A stretch of DNA of 64,000 nt from Pseudactinotalea sp. HY158 (GCF_009660225.1 NZ_CP045920.1:2170001-2234000), one strand, 5' to 3'. Shown: positions 18,040 through 26,569, numbered from the stretch's first letter. Numbers and translations are program-made. The notes: generated by a model from the sequence alone, not told the origin.

Positions 18040-18678
18040 TCAGCCGAGGAACGGCAGGACCTCGGTGAGGTCGCCGATGAACGTGCCGTGCGGAACGGCC
18101 GGGGCGGGAAGTGCGGGCACGATGAACCGGAGCGAGGCGATGCCGGCCGCGAGGGAGGCGGCGACGTCGACGTCCCGGTCGCCCACGGCGAGGCAGTCGG
18201 CGGGGTCGAGGTGGTGCCGTTCGAGCATCGCCGCGTACATCGCCGGATCCGGCTTGCGCGGGTACCCGTCCGGGGCGCAGATCAGGTCGTCCACCTCGAG
18301 GCCGCGCGCGGCCACGAGCGCCTCGGCACTGGCGCGATCTCGGTGCGTCACCACGAGGTTGAGCCCGCCCATTCGAAAGACCCGGCCCATCACCTCGCCC
18401 GCTCCCGGCATGACCGGTGGCGGAGCGTCGCGCCACCGCCGCTTCAGGGCGTCGTAGGCGCCGACGAACGCGCGGCGAGGGATAGCGAACCGCGCCGACA
18501 GCTCCGAGATCGCCCCCGCGGTGGAACTGCCGGGGCCGCCGCGGGTCAGGAACGCCACGGTGAGCGGATCCACGGTCGAGCCGTGCTCGGAGACGACGGC
18601 GGCCAGCGTGCGCTCGACGTCGGGATACGTGTCGAGCAGGGTGCCGCCCATGTCCCACAGGATGTGTCGCCCGGCCAT
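18040..18678 (-). CDS. HAD-superfamily phosphatase
   Basis: A 212-aa hydrolase. HAD motif I is ILWDMGGTLLDT (first Asp nucleophile; the second Asp is replaced by Gly in DMGGT). Motif II is LVVTHRD, and the motif III/IV region is YPRKPDPAMY and CLAVGDRDVDVAASLAAG. The DxG variation at the second catalytic position is known in some HAD proteins and may change the activity. The start at 18678 was preferred over one six codons upstream because GAGG lies 9 nt before it. Substrate unknown. Confidence 0.82.
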   Translation of the reverse strand: MAGRHILWDMGGTLLDTYPDVERTLAAVVSEHGSTVDPLTVAFLTRGGPGSSTAGAISELSARFAIPRRAFVGAYDALKRRWRDAPPPVMPGAGEVMGRVFRMGGLNLVVTHRDRASAEALVAARGLEVDDLICAPDGYPRKPDPAMYAAMLERHHLDPADCLAVGDRDVDVAASLAAGIASLRFIVPALPAPAVPHGTFIGDLTEVLPFLG

Positions 18679-18830
18679 GGACCCATCCTCGCCCATCGCG
18701 ACCGGACGAGGCGGGTGTCGAGCTCGACGATGTCCGCCACCTCGCGGACCGTCGGCAGCGTCACGACCAATCACCGAAGGGTGACCGGGCTGCAGCTATC
18801 GGGAGGATGGGGAGGAACGGTCAGGACCTC

Positions 18831-19421
18831 CTACGACGAGACGGTCGCCTCGGCCTCGGCGTCCACCTTGGCCAGGGCTCGGGACACCGACGAGGCGCCC
18901 ACGCCGAGTACCTTCGCGATGCGCGCGATGCTCTGTCCGTCGGCACGCATCCTCATCGCGGCGTCGATGCGCTCGGGCGTCATCACCGACGGCCGCCCGC
19001 CGACACGCCCCTGAGCACGAGCATGCGCCAGGCCGCGCCGGGTGTTCTCCCGGATCGTGTCGACGCGCAACTGCGCGAACACGGCGACGATGCCGAACAG
19101 CGCCCGCCCCATCGGGGTCGTCGTGTCGATATCGGGCTCGGTCAGACTCTTGATGTTCACGCCTGCCTTGTGCAGCTCATTGAGCGTCTGGATCGCCATC
19201 GTCTGGCTGCCTGCGATGCGGTCGAGGCGACGCACCATGAGGGTGTCGCCGGGACGCAGGTAGTCCAGGCACGCGAGCCACTGTGGCCGGTCCGTGACCC
19301 AGCTCGACTCGCTGTGGTCGACGAACACGCGCGCCGCGCCGGCGGCGCGCAGCTCGGCCCCCTGGGCCTCGGGGTTCTGCTCGCGCTTCGACACTCGCAC
19401 GTAACCCACGAGGTTGCTCAT
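18831..19421 (-). CDS. Serine recombinase (resolvase/invertase family)
   Basis: A 196-aa site-specific recombinase of the Tn3-resolvase/DNA-invertase size. The catalytic serine is in VGYVRVSKREQNPEAQ (about residue 11), with active-site Arg in LMVRRLDRIAGS and ENTRRGLAHARAQGRVGGRP at the start of the E-helix. The C-terminal HTH reads DGQSIARIAKVLGVGASSVSRAL. A strong GGGGAGG site precedes the ATG. It is the third gene of an operon with a nucleotidyltransferase (7-bp gap) and a VbhA-like protein, an unusual partnership. Res-like recombination sites were not identified. Confidence 0.9.
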   Translation of the reverse strand: MSNLVGYVRVSKREQNPEAQGAELRAAGAARVFVDHSESSWVTDRPQWLACLDYLRPGDTLMVRRLDRIAGSQTMAIQTLNELHKAGVNIKSLTEPDIDTTTPMGRALFGIVAVFAQLRVDTIRENTRRGLAHARAQGRVGGRPSVMTPERIDAAMRMRADGQSIARIAKVLGVGASSVSRALAKVDAEAEATVSS

Positions 19422-19428
19422 GACGGCC

Positions 19429-20133
19429 TCACCTCCCCTGCCCGGTCCCGCTACCGTGGCCCGGCAGGTACGGGCCGCCGTGGCGCACCTGGGGGCCCCT
19501 CTGCAGTCCCGTCCGCGGTGGCTGGCTGGTCGCCCGAGGTGCAGCCCTCGGGAAACCATCACTCGGCCGTGAGCGCTGTAGCTCGGCCAGACGCGAGGAC
19601 TCCACCTCGGCACCGTCCGACCGCCCACGCAGGTGCGCGGCCCACTGCATGCAACGCGCATTGACGGCAGACAACTGCTCGGCGCTGATGCCATACCGCT
19701 CGACGTCCAGGAGCGTCACCCTGCGCACAGCCTCCAACTGCTGGGCGAACACGCTCACCTCGAATCCAGCATCACGCGCGGCGGCTGCGCTCACCAGTTC
19801 CTCGTCAGTGAACCGACCCCACCTGCGGATCGCGTCGACGTCGAACTGGAACCCTTCGCCAGTGCTCACCGCCAAACGAGCGAAGTGCGCGGCCCGGCGG
19901 GCTTCCTCGACCTCATATCCACTCCCACGCAGGTCCGCCACCACGCGCTCGACAGCTCTCGCGAACTCGTCAGTGTCCTGCTCCGTGGTGAACAGGTCAA
20001 CATCCTCGGTCGGCCGGTTGATCACGCCATGTTCACGGATCGCACCCGAGCCCGCCAGTGCGAACCCGGCCTCCGCGATGCCCGCCAACGCGATTCGGGC
20101 TACCTCCCGCTGCGCGTCGCTCTCCGCGCTCAC
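19429..20133 (-). CDS. AbiEii-like nucleotidyltransferase (putative toxin)
   Basis: A 234-aa protein whose first ~165 residues form a minimal nucleotidyltransferase domain: GFALAGSGAIREHGVINRPTEDVDLFT gives the GS...DxD signature of the DNA-polymerase-beta fold used by AbiEii/MenT toxins. The last ~40 residues are Gly/Pro/Arg-rich and look non-globular. The GTG start overlaps the stop of the upstream VbhA-like gene (GTGA), so the two are translationally coupled as in toxin-antitoxin pairs. The serine recombinase follows 7 bp later. The toxin role is inferred from the fold and context. Confidence 0.75.
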   Translation of the reverse strand: MSAESDAQREVARIALAGIAEAGFALAGSGAIREHGVINRPTEDVDLFTTEQDTDEFARAVERVVADLRGSGYEVEEARRAAHFARLAVSTGEGFQFDVDAIRRWGRFTDEELVSAAAARDAGFEVSVFAQQLEAVRRVTLLDVERYGISAEQLSAVNARCMQWAAHLRGRSDGAEVESSRLAELQRSRPSDGFPRAAPRATSQPPRTGLQRGPQVRHGGPYLPGHGSGTGQGR

Positions 20134-20681
20134 GCACTCACCACCGCACGCAACTCGGGGAACCGAGCCTCCCACAGCTCGCGAACACGCCGCGGCAACA
20201 GCAGCCCCGGCCACACCGCCATGAGCCGGTCGCGATTGACGACGGCCACCTGGTCGGCAAGGGTACCCTCGGACAACACCGCCCGATACGCCAGACCTGC
20301 ACCTCCCTCCGCATCAAGATCGACGCGGCCACCACCCGGTGCCCATAGCACCGTGTGGGGCAGATCGACAACACCCCCGACTGGACCCTTCAAGTCCTCC
20401 AGCTTCTCTGGGACCTCATACGGCTTCACATCCCGAAAGAACACCCGCTGCTGGGGCATCGCTCGCTGACGCTCCACCGCTGCATGGGCGCGCCGGCGGT
20501 ACTCCTCGGCGTCGATCGCGCCGCGGGCCTCGTCGGTCAGGTTCTCCACATCCTCGCGGTTCGGGGTCCACCCCTCGTGCCACGCGCTGGCGAGCGACTG
20601 CACCACGGCACGACGCTGGGTCTCGTCGAGCTGCGCGAACAACTCGGGCCAGCGCTCCTCGATATCGAACGTCGTAGCCAC
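20130..20681 (-). CDS. VbhA-like N-terminal domain protein, putative antitoxin
   Basis: A 183-aa acidic protein. Residues about 15-65 (LDETQRRAVVQSLASAW, HEGWTPNREDVENLTDEARG, AIDAEEYRRRA) resemble the antitoxin VbhA fold that normally inhibits Fic toxins. The C-terminal half (VFFRDVKPYEVPEKLEDLKG ... LLLPRRVRELWEARFPEL) is a different domain that I have seen described only as hypothetical in actinobacteria. There is no Fic gene beside it; the coupled partner is a nucleotidyltransferase. It probably serves as the antitoxin or regulator of that gene. The VbhA assignment is from pattern memory only. Confidence 0.6.
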   Translation of the reverse strand: MATTFDIEERWPELFAQLDETQRRAVVQSLASAWHEGWTPNREDVENLTDEARGAIDAEEYRRRAHAAVERQRAMPQQRVFFRDVKPYEVPEKLEDLKGPVGGVVDLPHTVLWAPGGGRVDLDAEGGAGLAYRAVLSEGTLADQVAVVNRDRLMAVWPGLLLPRRVRELWEARFPELRAVVSA

Positions 20682-20918
20682 GATGGGGCTCCCCTCTCCT
20701 GGCTCTCAGACCATTCTACCGGGGCAACCGAAAACGATCTAGCGCAAGTTTCGGTGCGCATGGGTTTGGGAGATGAATTTCGATTGGCCGATGCTCGGCG
20801 AGTCGGGCCCCGATCGACGTCGCCGGCATCCGCCCCGAAAACGATCGTTGGCGGTCATACACCTCGCGGCGGTGGGCAGCGCGGCGGGCAGCAGCGGTGG
20901 CGGGCTCGACACGGTAGC

Positions 20919-21035
20919 TCACTGCGCCAGGTCGCGTCGTAGCTCGTCGAGACCGACGCGCGCGCCATCGTCGGCGTCGATCGCCTCGCGGTAGGCGGCA
21001 ACATCCTGGGCGCAGCTCTCAGGTCGAGACCTCAC
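20919..21035 (-). pseudogene. Antitoxin remnant (RelB/Phd-like C-terminus)
   Basis: A GTG-started frame of 38 codons ends in YREAIDADDGARVGLDELRRDLAQ, the kind of acidic C-terminus seen in RelB/Phd/YefM-type antitoxins. It is too short to be complete, and a stop lies two codons upstream of the start. No partner toxin is next to it. It is probably the leftover of a deleted module. Confidence 0.4.
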
Positions 21036-21047
21036 TTGTCACGGTAT

Positions 21048-21063
21048 CAATGTGTACGCATTG
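21048..21063. promoter_or_regulatory. 16-bp palindrome upstream of antitoxin remnant
   Basis: CAATGTGTACGCATTG is a 16-bp palindrome with a single mismatched pair, 13 bp upstream of the antitoxin remnant start. Such sites are typical autoregulatory operators of type II toxin-antitoxin modules. Confidence 0.45.
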
Positions 21064-21231
21064 TCACCTATGACCGTTACCCACACAGTTCTAGCGACCC
21101 TGGGCGATCTCCCCGCCACTGGTAGGCGAGGCCCCCGTTCGGGTAGCCCGTGCGGCTCGCGTTGAGGGTACCGATCTGGACGGACGGCCCCTTGAGCGGG
21201 CCGAGGTCAGCCGGGGTGAGTGTCGTGCCGG

Positions 21232-21645
21232 TCAGGCGCGCGGCTCGCCGCGGTAGGGCCCGAACGACCAGCGGTTGCCCTCGGGGTCGGCGATCGCGAA
21301 TTCGCGGTTGCCGTAGTCCTGGTCGGCGAGTTCGCGGAGGATCGTCGCCCCGGCGGCGACGAGGCGGGCGTAGAGCTCGTCGATGTGATCGGTCACGACG
21401 TACGCCCCGAACGTGCCGGGCTCGAGGGACCATTCGCCGCCGGACTTGTGCGATCCGAGCATGACGCCGCCGCCCTCGGGCCAGTCGAGCTGGGCGTGGG
21501 CGACCGTGCCCCCGTCCCCGTAGACGGCGGTTCTGAGGAAGCCGACCGTCTCCACGAGGAACTCGATGAGAGCGTGCGCGTCCCTGGCCTGCAGTGCCGG
21601 CCAGACGGTGGGTGCAGGGGCCGAGGCGGTGTCGTCGGTGGTCAT
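21232..21645 (-). CDS. VOC family protein (glyoxalase/bleomycin-resistance fold)
   Basis: A 137-aa protein with two beta-alpha-beta-beta-beta modules: VWPALQARDAHALIEFLVET and GAYVVTDHIDELYARLVAAG, ending with FAIADPEGNRWSFGPYRG, which contains the usual C-terminal metal-ligand DPEGN motif. The ATG overlaps the stop of the AraC-type regulator gene by 4 bp. Regulator-VOC pairs of this kind are common in actinobacteria. The substrate is unknown. Confidence 0.88.
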   Translation of the reverse strand: MTTDDTASAPAPTVWPALQARDAHALIEFLVETVGFLRTAVYGDGGTVAHAQLDWPEGGGVMLGSHKSGGEWSLEPGTFGAYVVTDHIDELYARLVAAGATILRELADQDYGNREFAIADPEGNRWSFGPYRGEPRA

Positions 21646-22523
21646 GACCGCAAGTCTTCCCCGTGGCGATGCCCGCCGGCTTGGATGTTTCCGACCTCCT
21701 CGGCGAGCCAGTCCGTGGGGCTGCAGCCGAGGAAGCCGTGGAATTCGCGCACGAGATGGGCATGGTCGAAGTAGCCGGTCTCCTGGGCGATGTCCGCCAG
21801 CCGGACCGCGCGGCCCGCCAGGACGCGGGACTGGACGATCCGGCGGGCCCGGTCGAACCGGATGAGCCGATTGACGGCCTTCGGCGTCACGCCGAACTCG
21901 GCGCGGAAGACCCTGGTGAGCTGCCGGCCGCTGAGCAGAACGTGACGGGCGAGATCGTCCATCCGGCCCCTCCCCCGGTTCGCGACCATCCAGCGCCACG
22001 CGGCGCTCACCTCCGGGCGTGCCGGGGCGACGGACGGCGCGCGCCCCGCCCGGTCGAGCAGGTACCGCTCGACCGTCGCGAACCGTTGCGGCCAGCCCGC
22101 CTGGTCGGCGATCCGCTCCTGCAGCAGCCGGATGCCCTCGCCCAGCACGTCCGCCGCATCGGTCGAGAGATCCGACAGTTCACGCACCGGCACGCCGACG
22201 AGACGCCGCGCGGCGAGCGGGTGCAGGGCGAGCTGGATGCCCGCCTGCCGACTCGGCTGGAACACGTAGGCGGGCCGGACGTGCAGGCTGCCGAGAATGT
22301 TCTCGTACGCCCGGGCGGAGCCGTCGGCGAGGGCGCCGGCATGCTCACCGACGACGATCGGCGTATCGAGGTTGACGATCAAGGTGAGCGAGGGCGAGGG
22401 CACGCCCCGGTGGAGGGACGGCATGGCCCCGGTGGCCCGGTACCCGACCATCGACCCGATCACGCCCCGAAGCGGGCCGTCGACAGCGCCGTCCACGAAC
22501 TCGAGCCGGGCTGGGCCGTCCAT
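21642..22523 (-). CDS. AraC family transcriptional regulator
   Basis: A 293-aa regulator with a C-terminal double HTH: GRMDDLARHVLLSGRQLTRVFRAEFGVTPKAVNRLIRFDRAR and LADIAQETGYFDHAHLVREFHGFLGCSPTDW. The N-terminal ~150 residues form the sensing domain (HPLAARRLVGVPVRELSDLS). The gene is coupled to the downstream VOC gene and probably regulates it. The ligand is unknown. Confidence 0.9.
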   Translation of the reverse strand: MDGPARLEFVDGAVDGPLRGVIGSMVGYRATGAMPSLHRGVPSPSLTLIVNLDTPIVVGEHAGALADGSARAYENILGSLHVRPAYVFQPSRQAGIQLALHPLAARRLVGVPVRELSDLSTDAADVLGEGIRLLQERIADQAGWPQRFATVERYLLDRAGRAPSVAPARPEVSAAWRWMVANRGRGRMDDLARHVLLSGRQLTRVFRAEFGVTPKAVNRLIRFDRARRIVQSRVLAGRAVRLADIAQETGYFDHAHLVREFHGFLGCSPTDWLAEEVGNIQAGGHRHGEDLRS

Positions 22524-22621
22524 ACGTCACAGTGTGGACCGGTCGGCCCGGCCCCGGTCAAGTGCCGCGCCGCCGGGACGAACCGGGAGCGCCGATCCGG
22601 GCGAACCGGCCGGGCGGGAAG

Positions 22622-23275
22622 TCAGGGCCCGAGGGCGACGAGCCGTCGAGCCTCGAAGATCGCCGACTCGAACCCCTCGTCGGGATCCTCGAGCAGCCGG
22701 CCGGTCGCCACCGCGTGGGTTCGGGCCGCCTCCTCGCCGCTCGTCGCGGCCGCGTCGATGGCCGGAGCAGCGCGCTCCCCGAGCGCGACGAGTGCCCGGC
22801 TCAGGCTCAGCTGGACATCCCGGCCGCCGCGCCCGAATTCGGCGGCCAGCTCGGAGGCCAGCGCCCCCTCCCCGCCGGAGGGAACGAGCACGACCGCCGC
22901 GCGCCACGCCGCCCTGGCGATCTCGTCGTCCACATCGTGCAGGAGGGAGGGCGTGATGGCACTCCACGTGGCCGGGTCGCCGATCTTGGACAGCGTGTGG
23001 AGGGCCTGACTGCGGGCCTGGGGCTCCACCCGGTCGAGTTGCGCCAGCACCAGCGGAACGACCGTGTGCTCCGGGTGCCGGGTGAGGGCCCACGTGAGCA
23101 TGTCCCGCACGAAGAAGTCCGGCTCGAGCGCGCACTGGTCCACGAGCACCGTCAGCTGGTCGGGCTCGGGATCGGTTCCGGCGGCGAGCGCGGCCTGGAG
23201 CCGGCTCGAGGAGTCGGCGGCGGCGAAGGCATGCCGCAGCCGGGCGGCCGGATCGGGACGGTCGGTGTGAGTCAT
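22622..23275 (-). CDS. HEAT-repeat protein
   Basis: A 217-aa all-helical protein made of about four to five HEAT-like repeats (DFFVRDMLTWALTRHPEHTV, PQARSQALHTLSKIGDPATW, DDEIARAAWRAAVVLVPSG, DVQLSLSRALVALGERAAPA). HEAT repeats are protein- or nucleic-acid-binding scaffolds; the DNA-glycosylase-like ALKD and phycobilisome-lyase-like types are possible, but no catalytic residue is evident. It is divergent from the RibD-type reductase with a 120-bp gap that probably holds both promoters. Confidence 0.75.
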   Translation of the reverse strand: MTHTDRPDPAARLRHAFAAADSSSRLQAALAAGTDPEPDQLTVLVDQCALEPDFFVRDMLTWALTRHPEHTVVPLVLAQLDRVEPQARSQALHTLSKIGDPATWSAITPSLLHDVDDEIARAAWRAAVVLVPSGGEGALASELAAEFGRGGRDVQLSLSRALVALGERAAPAIDAAATSGEEAARTHAVATGRLLEDPDEGFESAIFEARRLVALGP

Positions 23276-23395
23276 CTGTTCTCCCTTCGGGACGTCACCC
23301 TACGCACCGCTGTCACGTCTTTTTCCGGCCGCGCCATTGTGTCCGCGCCCGCGTCGGCATAGCGTGGGGCGCCCGATCCTGGGAAGAGGAAGCCG

Positions 23396-23977
23396 ATGGC
23401 CGGGACCTTCGTGTACTGGATGAACGTCTCGCTCGACCTGCGCATCGAGCATGCCGCGGGCGAGTCCGGCGGTGGGGACTGGCTGCGCATCGACGAGTCG
23501 CTCCACCGGGTGTTCAACGAGCGGGCCCGTGAGCTCGTCGCGATGGTTCAGGGCCGGGTGGTCTACGAGACCATGGAGGGCTTCTGGCCGCGCGCCGCCG
23601 ACGACGCCTCGGCGCCGGAGTACCTGCGCGAGTACGGGCGCATCTGGACGTCGGCGCCGAAGGTGCTCGTCTCGCGCACCCGCACCGAGGCCGGCCACAA
23701 CACCCGGGTGATCGGATCGGACGCGATCGAGCGGCTCGCCGAACTCCGGGAGACGAGCGAGGGTCCGATCGGGATCGGCGGGGCGACGATCGCGACCCAG
23801 GTACTCGAGGCGAACCTGCTCGACGAACTGGTGCTGTTCACGCACCCCGCGATCCTCGGCGCAGGCCGCCCGCTCTTCGACCGCATGCCCGAACCGCTCG
23901 GGCTCGACCTGCTCGAGGAGCGCGCCTGCTCCCAGGGTGTCGTTCTCCACCGGTACGCCGTGCGCAAGCAGCCGTGA
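23396..23977 (+). CDS. Dihydrofolate reductase / RibD C-terminal domain protein
   Basis: A 193-aa NADPH-binding reductase of the DHFR/RibD_C superfamily. It shows VYWMNVSLDLRIEHAAG (the family reads SLDGxIA), the RVVYETMEGFWP loop, APKVLVSRT and the nucleotide-binding IGIGGATIATQVLEANLLDELVLFTHPAILGAGRPLF. It is a typical stand-alone actinobacterial YyaP/YwjB-like protein; the true substrate is unknown. Confidence 0.88.
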   Translation: MAGTFVYWMNVSLDLRIEHAAGESGGGDWLRIDESLHRVFNERARELVAMVQGRVVYETMEGFWPRAADDASAPEYLREYGRIWTSAPKVLVSRTRTEAGHNTRVIGSDAIERLAELRETSEGPIGIGGATIATQVLEANLLDELVLFTHPAILGAGRPLFDRMPEPLGLDLLEERACSQGVVLHRYAVRKQP

Positions 23978-24031
23978 CGGCCGAGCCGGGGCCCACGGGC
24001 GGGCGGACGGTTGCGCACGGGGCCCGCCGGC

Positions 24032-24184
24032 TCACCACGTCCGCGGCGGGGTCACGAACTCCTGGATGATCGTCGGCGAGGCGTGGATGCACAGCATCTG
24101 GAGATTGTCGGGCCCGTCGCCGACGAAGCGTGCGGTCGACGACCCCGGCAACCGGACGTCGTCCCGAGTCGTGATCGTGATCAT
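24032..24184 (-). CDS. Small 50-aa protein coupled to DUF4287 gene
   Basis: The ATG at 24184 overlaps the stop of the DUF4287 gene (ATGA) and is followed by 50 codons to a TGA. The sequence (ITITTRDDVRLPGSSTARFV, GDGPDNLQMLCIHASPTIIQ) has a cupin-like feel but is too short to assign. Codon use is like its neighbours, which supports a real gene. It may instead be the end of a longer broken gene. Confidence 0.45.
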   Translation of the reverse strand: MITITTRDDVRLPGSSTARFVGDGPDNLQMLCIHASPTIIQEFVTPPRTW

Positions 24185-24471
24185 CGGGGCCGGGTCGCCT
24201 TGCCGTCAAGCCAGAGCACATCCGCCTCGTCGCGGTGCGGGCCGGTGGATCCGACGTGCGCGGCGTCGATGCGCGGGCCCCTCTTGATCACGTGGACGAG
24301 CGCCATGCCGTGGCCGCGCCCCAGGCCGTAGTCGGTGGCGAGCCAGTCGAGGATGACGCCGGCCTTGACGTCGGCGGAGTCGTAGCCCCGACTCGTCGCG
24401 ATGTCGACCAGCTGCCGCGGAGTGAGTCCGGTCCGGTCTTCGATGGTGTCGAGGTAGGCCTGAAAGGACAT
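24181..24471 (-). CDS. DUF4287 domain protein
   Basis: A 96-aa protein starting SFQAYLDTIEDRTGLTPRQL, followed by YDSADVKAGVILDWLATDYGLGRGHGMALVHVIKRG. This is the DUF4287 signature, found alone or next to DUF5655 in many bacteria. No biochemical role is established. A short coupled gene follows. Confidence 0.85.
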   Translation of the reverse strand: MSFQAYLDTIEDRTGLTPRQLVDIATSRGYDSADVKAGVILDWLATDYGLGRGHGMALVHVIKRGPRIDAAHVGSTGPHRDEADVLWLDGKATRPR

Positions 24472-24698
24472 CGATCGTCCCCTTCTCTTCGTGCCGTCCC
24501 CGTCGCCGGCAGGTCCGGGGGGCTGAGGTGGGTGATCGGCCGCGGACCGCGGTGCGGGCGTGAGTAGCGCGACGATACGGCGCGCGCAGGGGCCGCCGTC
24601 AAGCGATTTCCTCGAGTCCGCCGGCGGGCCGGCCGGGTCTCACCACTCGCCCCGCGAACCCGGGCGTGCCAGAATGGTTGCAGACGCATGGACGTCGC

Positions 24699-24752
24699 GG
24701 CGGTGGGGCTCGCCGCAGCCAACCTCGGATTCCTCCGACAACGGTCCCTACC
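24699..24752 (+). ncRNA. Candidate fluoride riboswitch (crcB motif)
   Basis: The segment reads GGCGGTGGGGCTCGCC, then AACC, a hairpin TCGGA-TTCC-TCCGA, and CAACGGTCCCTACC. It matches the crcB RNA layout (GGCGATGGAGTTCGCC ... hairpin ... GACTCCTACC). GGGGC at 24705-24709 can pair with GTCCC at 24744-24748, replacing the usual GGAGT/ACTCC pair, so the tertiary helix covaries. One deviation is G for A in GGCGATGG. It lies 37 nt before the GTG of usp in a usp-eno-crcB-crcB operon, the classic gene set under fluoride riboswitches. Confidence 0.75.
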
Positions 24753-24788
24753 CGATCGGCGCGAGCGCGCCCGAAGGTAGGAGGCAAC

Positions 24789-25301
24789 GTGACCGACAGG
24801 CCTCGCCCGATCATCGTCGGGGTGATCCCCGGGCAGCCGGCCGCCGTCGTGGCCGAGGCCGCGATCCTCGCCGGTCAGGTCGGTGCCGATCTCGTGTGCG
24901 CCTTCGTCGACACCTCGCGCTATCCGGTGCGTGAGCTGCCCGACGGCACGGTCGTGGCGATGCCGATCGACCCGGACTCGGCCGAGTCCGACGTGGCGGA
25001 GATCGACCCCGGCCTGCGGGACTCGATCGCCTCGGCGCTCCGCGGGAGCCGGGTGCGATGGAGCCTGCGCGCCCTGGCCGGGGGCGCCGCCCGCGAACTC
25101 GCACGGCTGGCGGACGAACTCGACGCGGCGATGATCGTCGTCGGCACCCGCGAGGCGGGCCTGCGCGGCTCGCTCCACTCGTTCTTCAGCGGATCCGTGG
25201 CGGTGCAGCTCGCACATCATCAGCATCGGCCGCTCGTCGTGATCCCGCTCAACCCCGTGAGCGGCGAGGACGAACTGCCCTGGCGAAAGGACGAACAATG
25301 A
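24789..25301 (+). CDS. Universal stress protein
   Basis: A 170-aa UspA-family protein. The ATP-binding motif is IVVGTREAGLRGSLHSFFSGSVAVQL (G-2x-G-9x-G-S pattern). The GTG at 24789 follows AGGTAGGAGG. It is the first gene of the fluoride operon; its stop overlaps the enolase ATG. Universal stress proteins occur repeatedly in fluoride-riboswitch operons, though their part in fluoride tolerance is not known. Confidence 0.9.
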   Translation: MTDRPRPIIVGVIPGQPAAVVAEAAILAGQVGADLVCAFVDTSRYPVRELPDGTVVAMPIDPDSAESDVAEIDPGLRDSIASALRGSRVRWSLRALAGGAARELARLADELDAAMIVVGTREAGLRGSLHSFFSGSVAVQLAHHQHRPLVVIPLNPVSGEDELPWRKDEQ

Positions 25302-26569
25302 ATGCCCCCCTGCGATTGGCCGACCTGACCGCCCGCACGATCCTCGACTCCCGCGGCTATCCGACGCTCGAGGCCCGCGCCCGCCTCGCCGACGGCACGA
25401 TGCTGCGCGCGGCCGCCCCCGCGGGCGCCTCGACCGGTGCGCACGAGGCGGTCGAGCTGCGCGACCACGACGAGGCCTATTCCGGGCGCGGCGTACGGGC
25501 GGCCGTGGCCGGCGTCCATGAGCGGATCGCACCCCTGCTCACGGGCCACGACTGGCCGGATCTGGCGAGCCTCGACCGGGCGCTCGCCCAGGCCGACGGC
25601 ACCGGCGAATACTCACGGCTCGGCGCGAATGCGGTCGTGGCGGTCTCCATGCTCGCCGCCCGGGGCTTCGCGCACGCGGCCGGGCTCAGCCTGCACGAAT
25701 GGATCGCGCGCGCCTCCGGTGCACGCGAACGGCTGCCCGTGCCGCATTTCAACGTGCTCAACGGCGGCGCGCACGCCGCGAACGACCTGGAGTTCCAGGA
25801 GTTCATGATCGCGCCGGTCGCCGCGGGCAGCGAGGAGAACGCGGTCCGGATCGGCGCGGAGGTCTATCACGCGCTCGCCGCGCTCGTGCGCCGCCGGTTC
25901 GGCAGCTCGGGCCTGGGCGATGAGGGCGGCTTCGCTCCCCCCGTGTCGGATCCCCGTGCGGCTCTCGACCTGCTCGTCGAGGCGATCACGGACGCCGGGT
26001 ACCCGCCCGGGGTGGCGCAGGTCGCCATCGCGCTCGATCCGGCGGCGAATAGCTTCCACCTCGGCGACGGCCGCTACCGGATCAACGGGATCGAGCTCGA
26101 TCGGACGGGCCTGGTGGACTACTACCTCGGCCTCCTCGAGGACTACCCGATCCGCAGCCTCGAGGACGGCTTCGCCGAGGACGATCCCGGCGGCTGGATC
26201 GCCCTGGCCTGCGCCGCGGGCGGGCGCGTGCAGCTCGTGGGAGACGACCTGTACGTGACCGATCCGGCGCGCATCCGCGCCGGCTTCGAGGCGGGCTACT
26301 CCGATGCGGCGCTCATCAAGCCGAATCAGATCGGCACGGTCTCCCAGACCCTCGAGGCGATCCGCACCGCCCACGAGCTGGGCATGGCGTGCATGATCTC
26401 CCACCGCTCCGGTGAGACGTGGGATCCTTTCATCGCCGATCTCGCGGTGGGCACCGGCGCCGGCCAACTCAAGTCGGGCGCCCCCGCACGCGGCGAACGG
26501 GTGGCGAAGTACAACCGTCTCACCGAGATCGAGCTCGACCACCCCGGTCTGCCCTATGGAGTCCAGTGA
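25298..26569 (+). CDS. eno: Enolase (operon-encoded, fluoride-linked copy)
   Basis: A 423-aa enolase that converts 2-phosphoglycerate to PEP. Metal and catalytic residues are conserved: FNVLNGGAHAANDLEFQEFM, LGDEGGFAP (Glu), VAIALDPAANSF (Asp), RSLEDGF (Glu), LVGDDLYVTDP (Asp), ALIKPNQIGT (Lys) and MISHRSGET, then QLKSGAPARGERVAKYNRL (Lys). The usual GGEHADN is GGAHAAN here. Enolase is the main cytoplasmic target of fluoride, so this copy, between usp and two fluoride exporters and behind a fluoride riboswitch, is probably a supplementary enzyme made under fluoride stress. Both its start and stop overlap its neighbours. Confidence 0.92.
   Translation: MNAPLRLADLTARTILDSRGYPTLEARARLADGTMLRAAAPAGASTGAHEAVELRDHDEAYSGRGVRAAVAGVHERIAPLLTGHDWPDLASLDRALAQADGTGEYSRLGANAVVAVSMLAARGFAHAAGLSLHEWIARASGARERLPVPHFNVLNGGAHAANDLEFQEFMIAPVAAGSEENAVRIGAEVYHALAALVRRRFGSSGLGDEGGFAPPVSDPRAALDLLVEAITDAGYPPGVAQVAIALDPAANSFHLGDGRYRINGIELDRTGLVDYYLGLLEDYPIRSLEDGFAEDDPGGWIALACAAGGRVQLVGDDLYVTDPARIRAGFEAGYSDAALIKPNQIGTVSQTLEAIRTAHELGMACMISHRSGETWDPFIADLAVGTGAGQLKSGAPARGERVAKYNRLTEIELDHPGLPYGVQ

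Larger units (their letters stand above)
20682..21231. other. Decayed intergenic stretch between accessory operon and VOC gene
   Basis: These 550 bp hold no intact gene. A 38-codon antitoxin-like remnant (20919-21035) with an operator-like palindrome (21048-21063) lies inside. Just before the VOC gene end, the minus strand reads GPSVQIGTLNASRTGYPNGG (about 21130-21190), which looks like the end of a lost coding sequence that I cannot assign. Confidence 0.5.
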
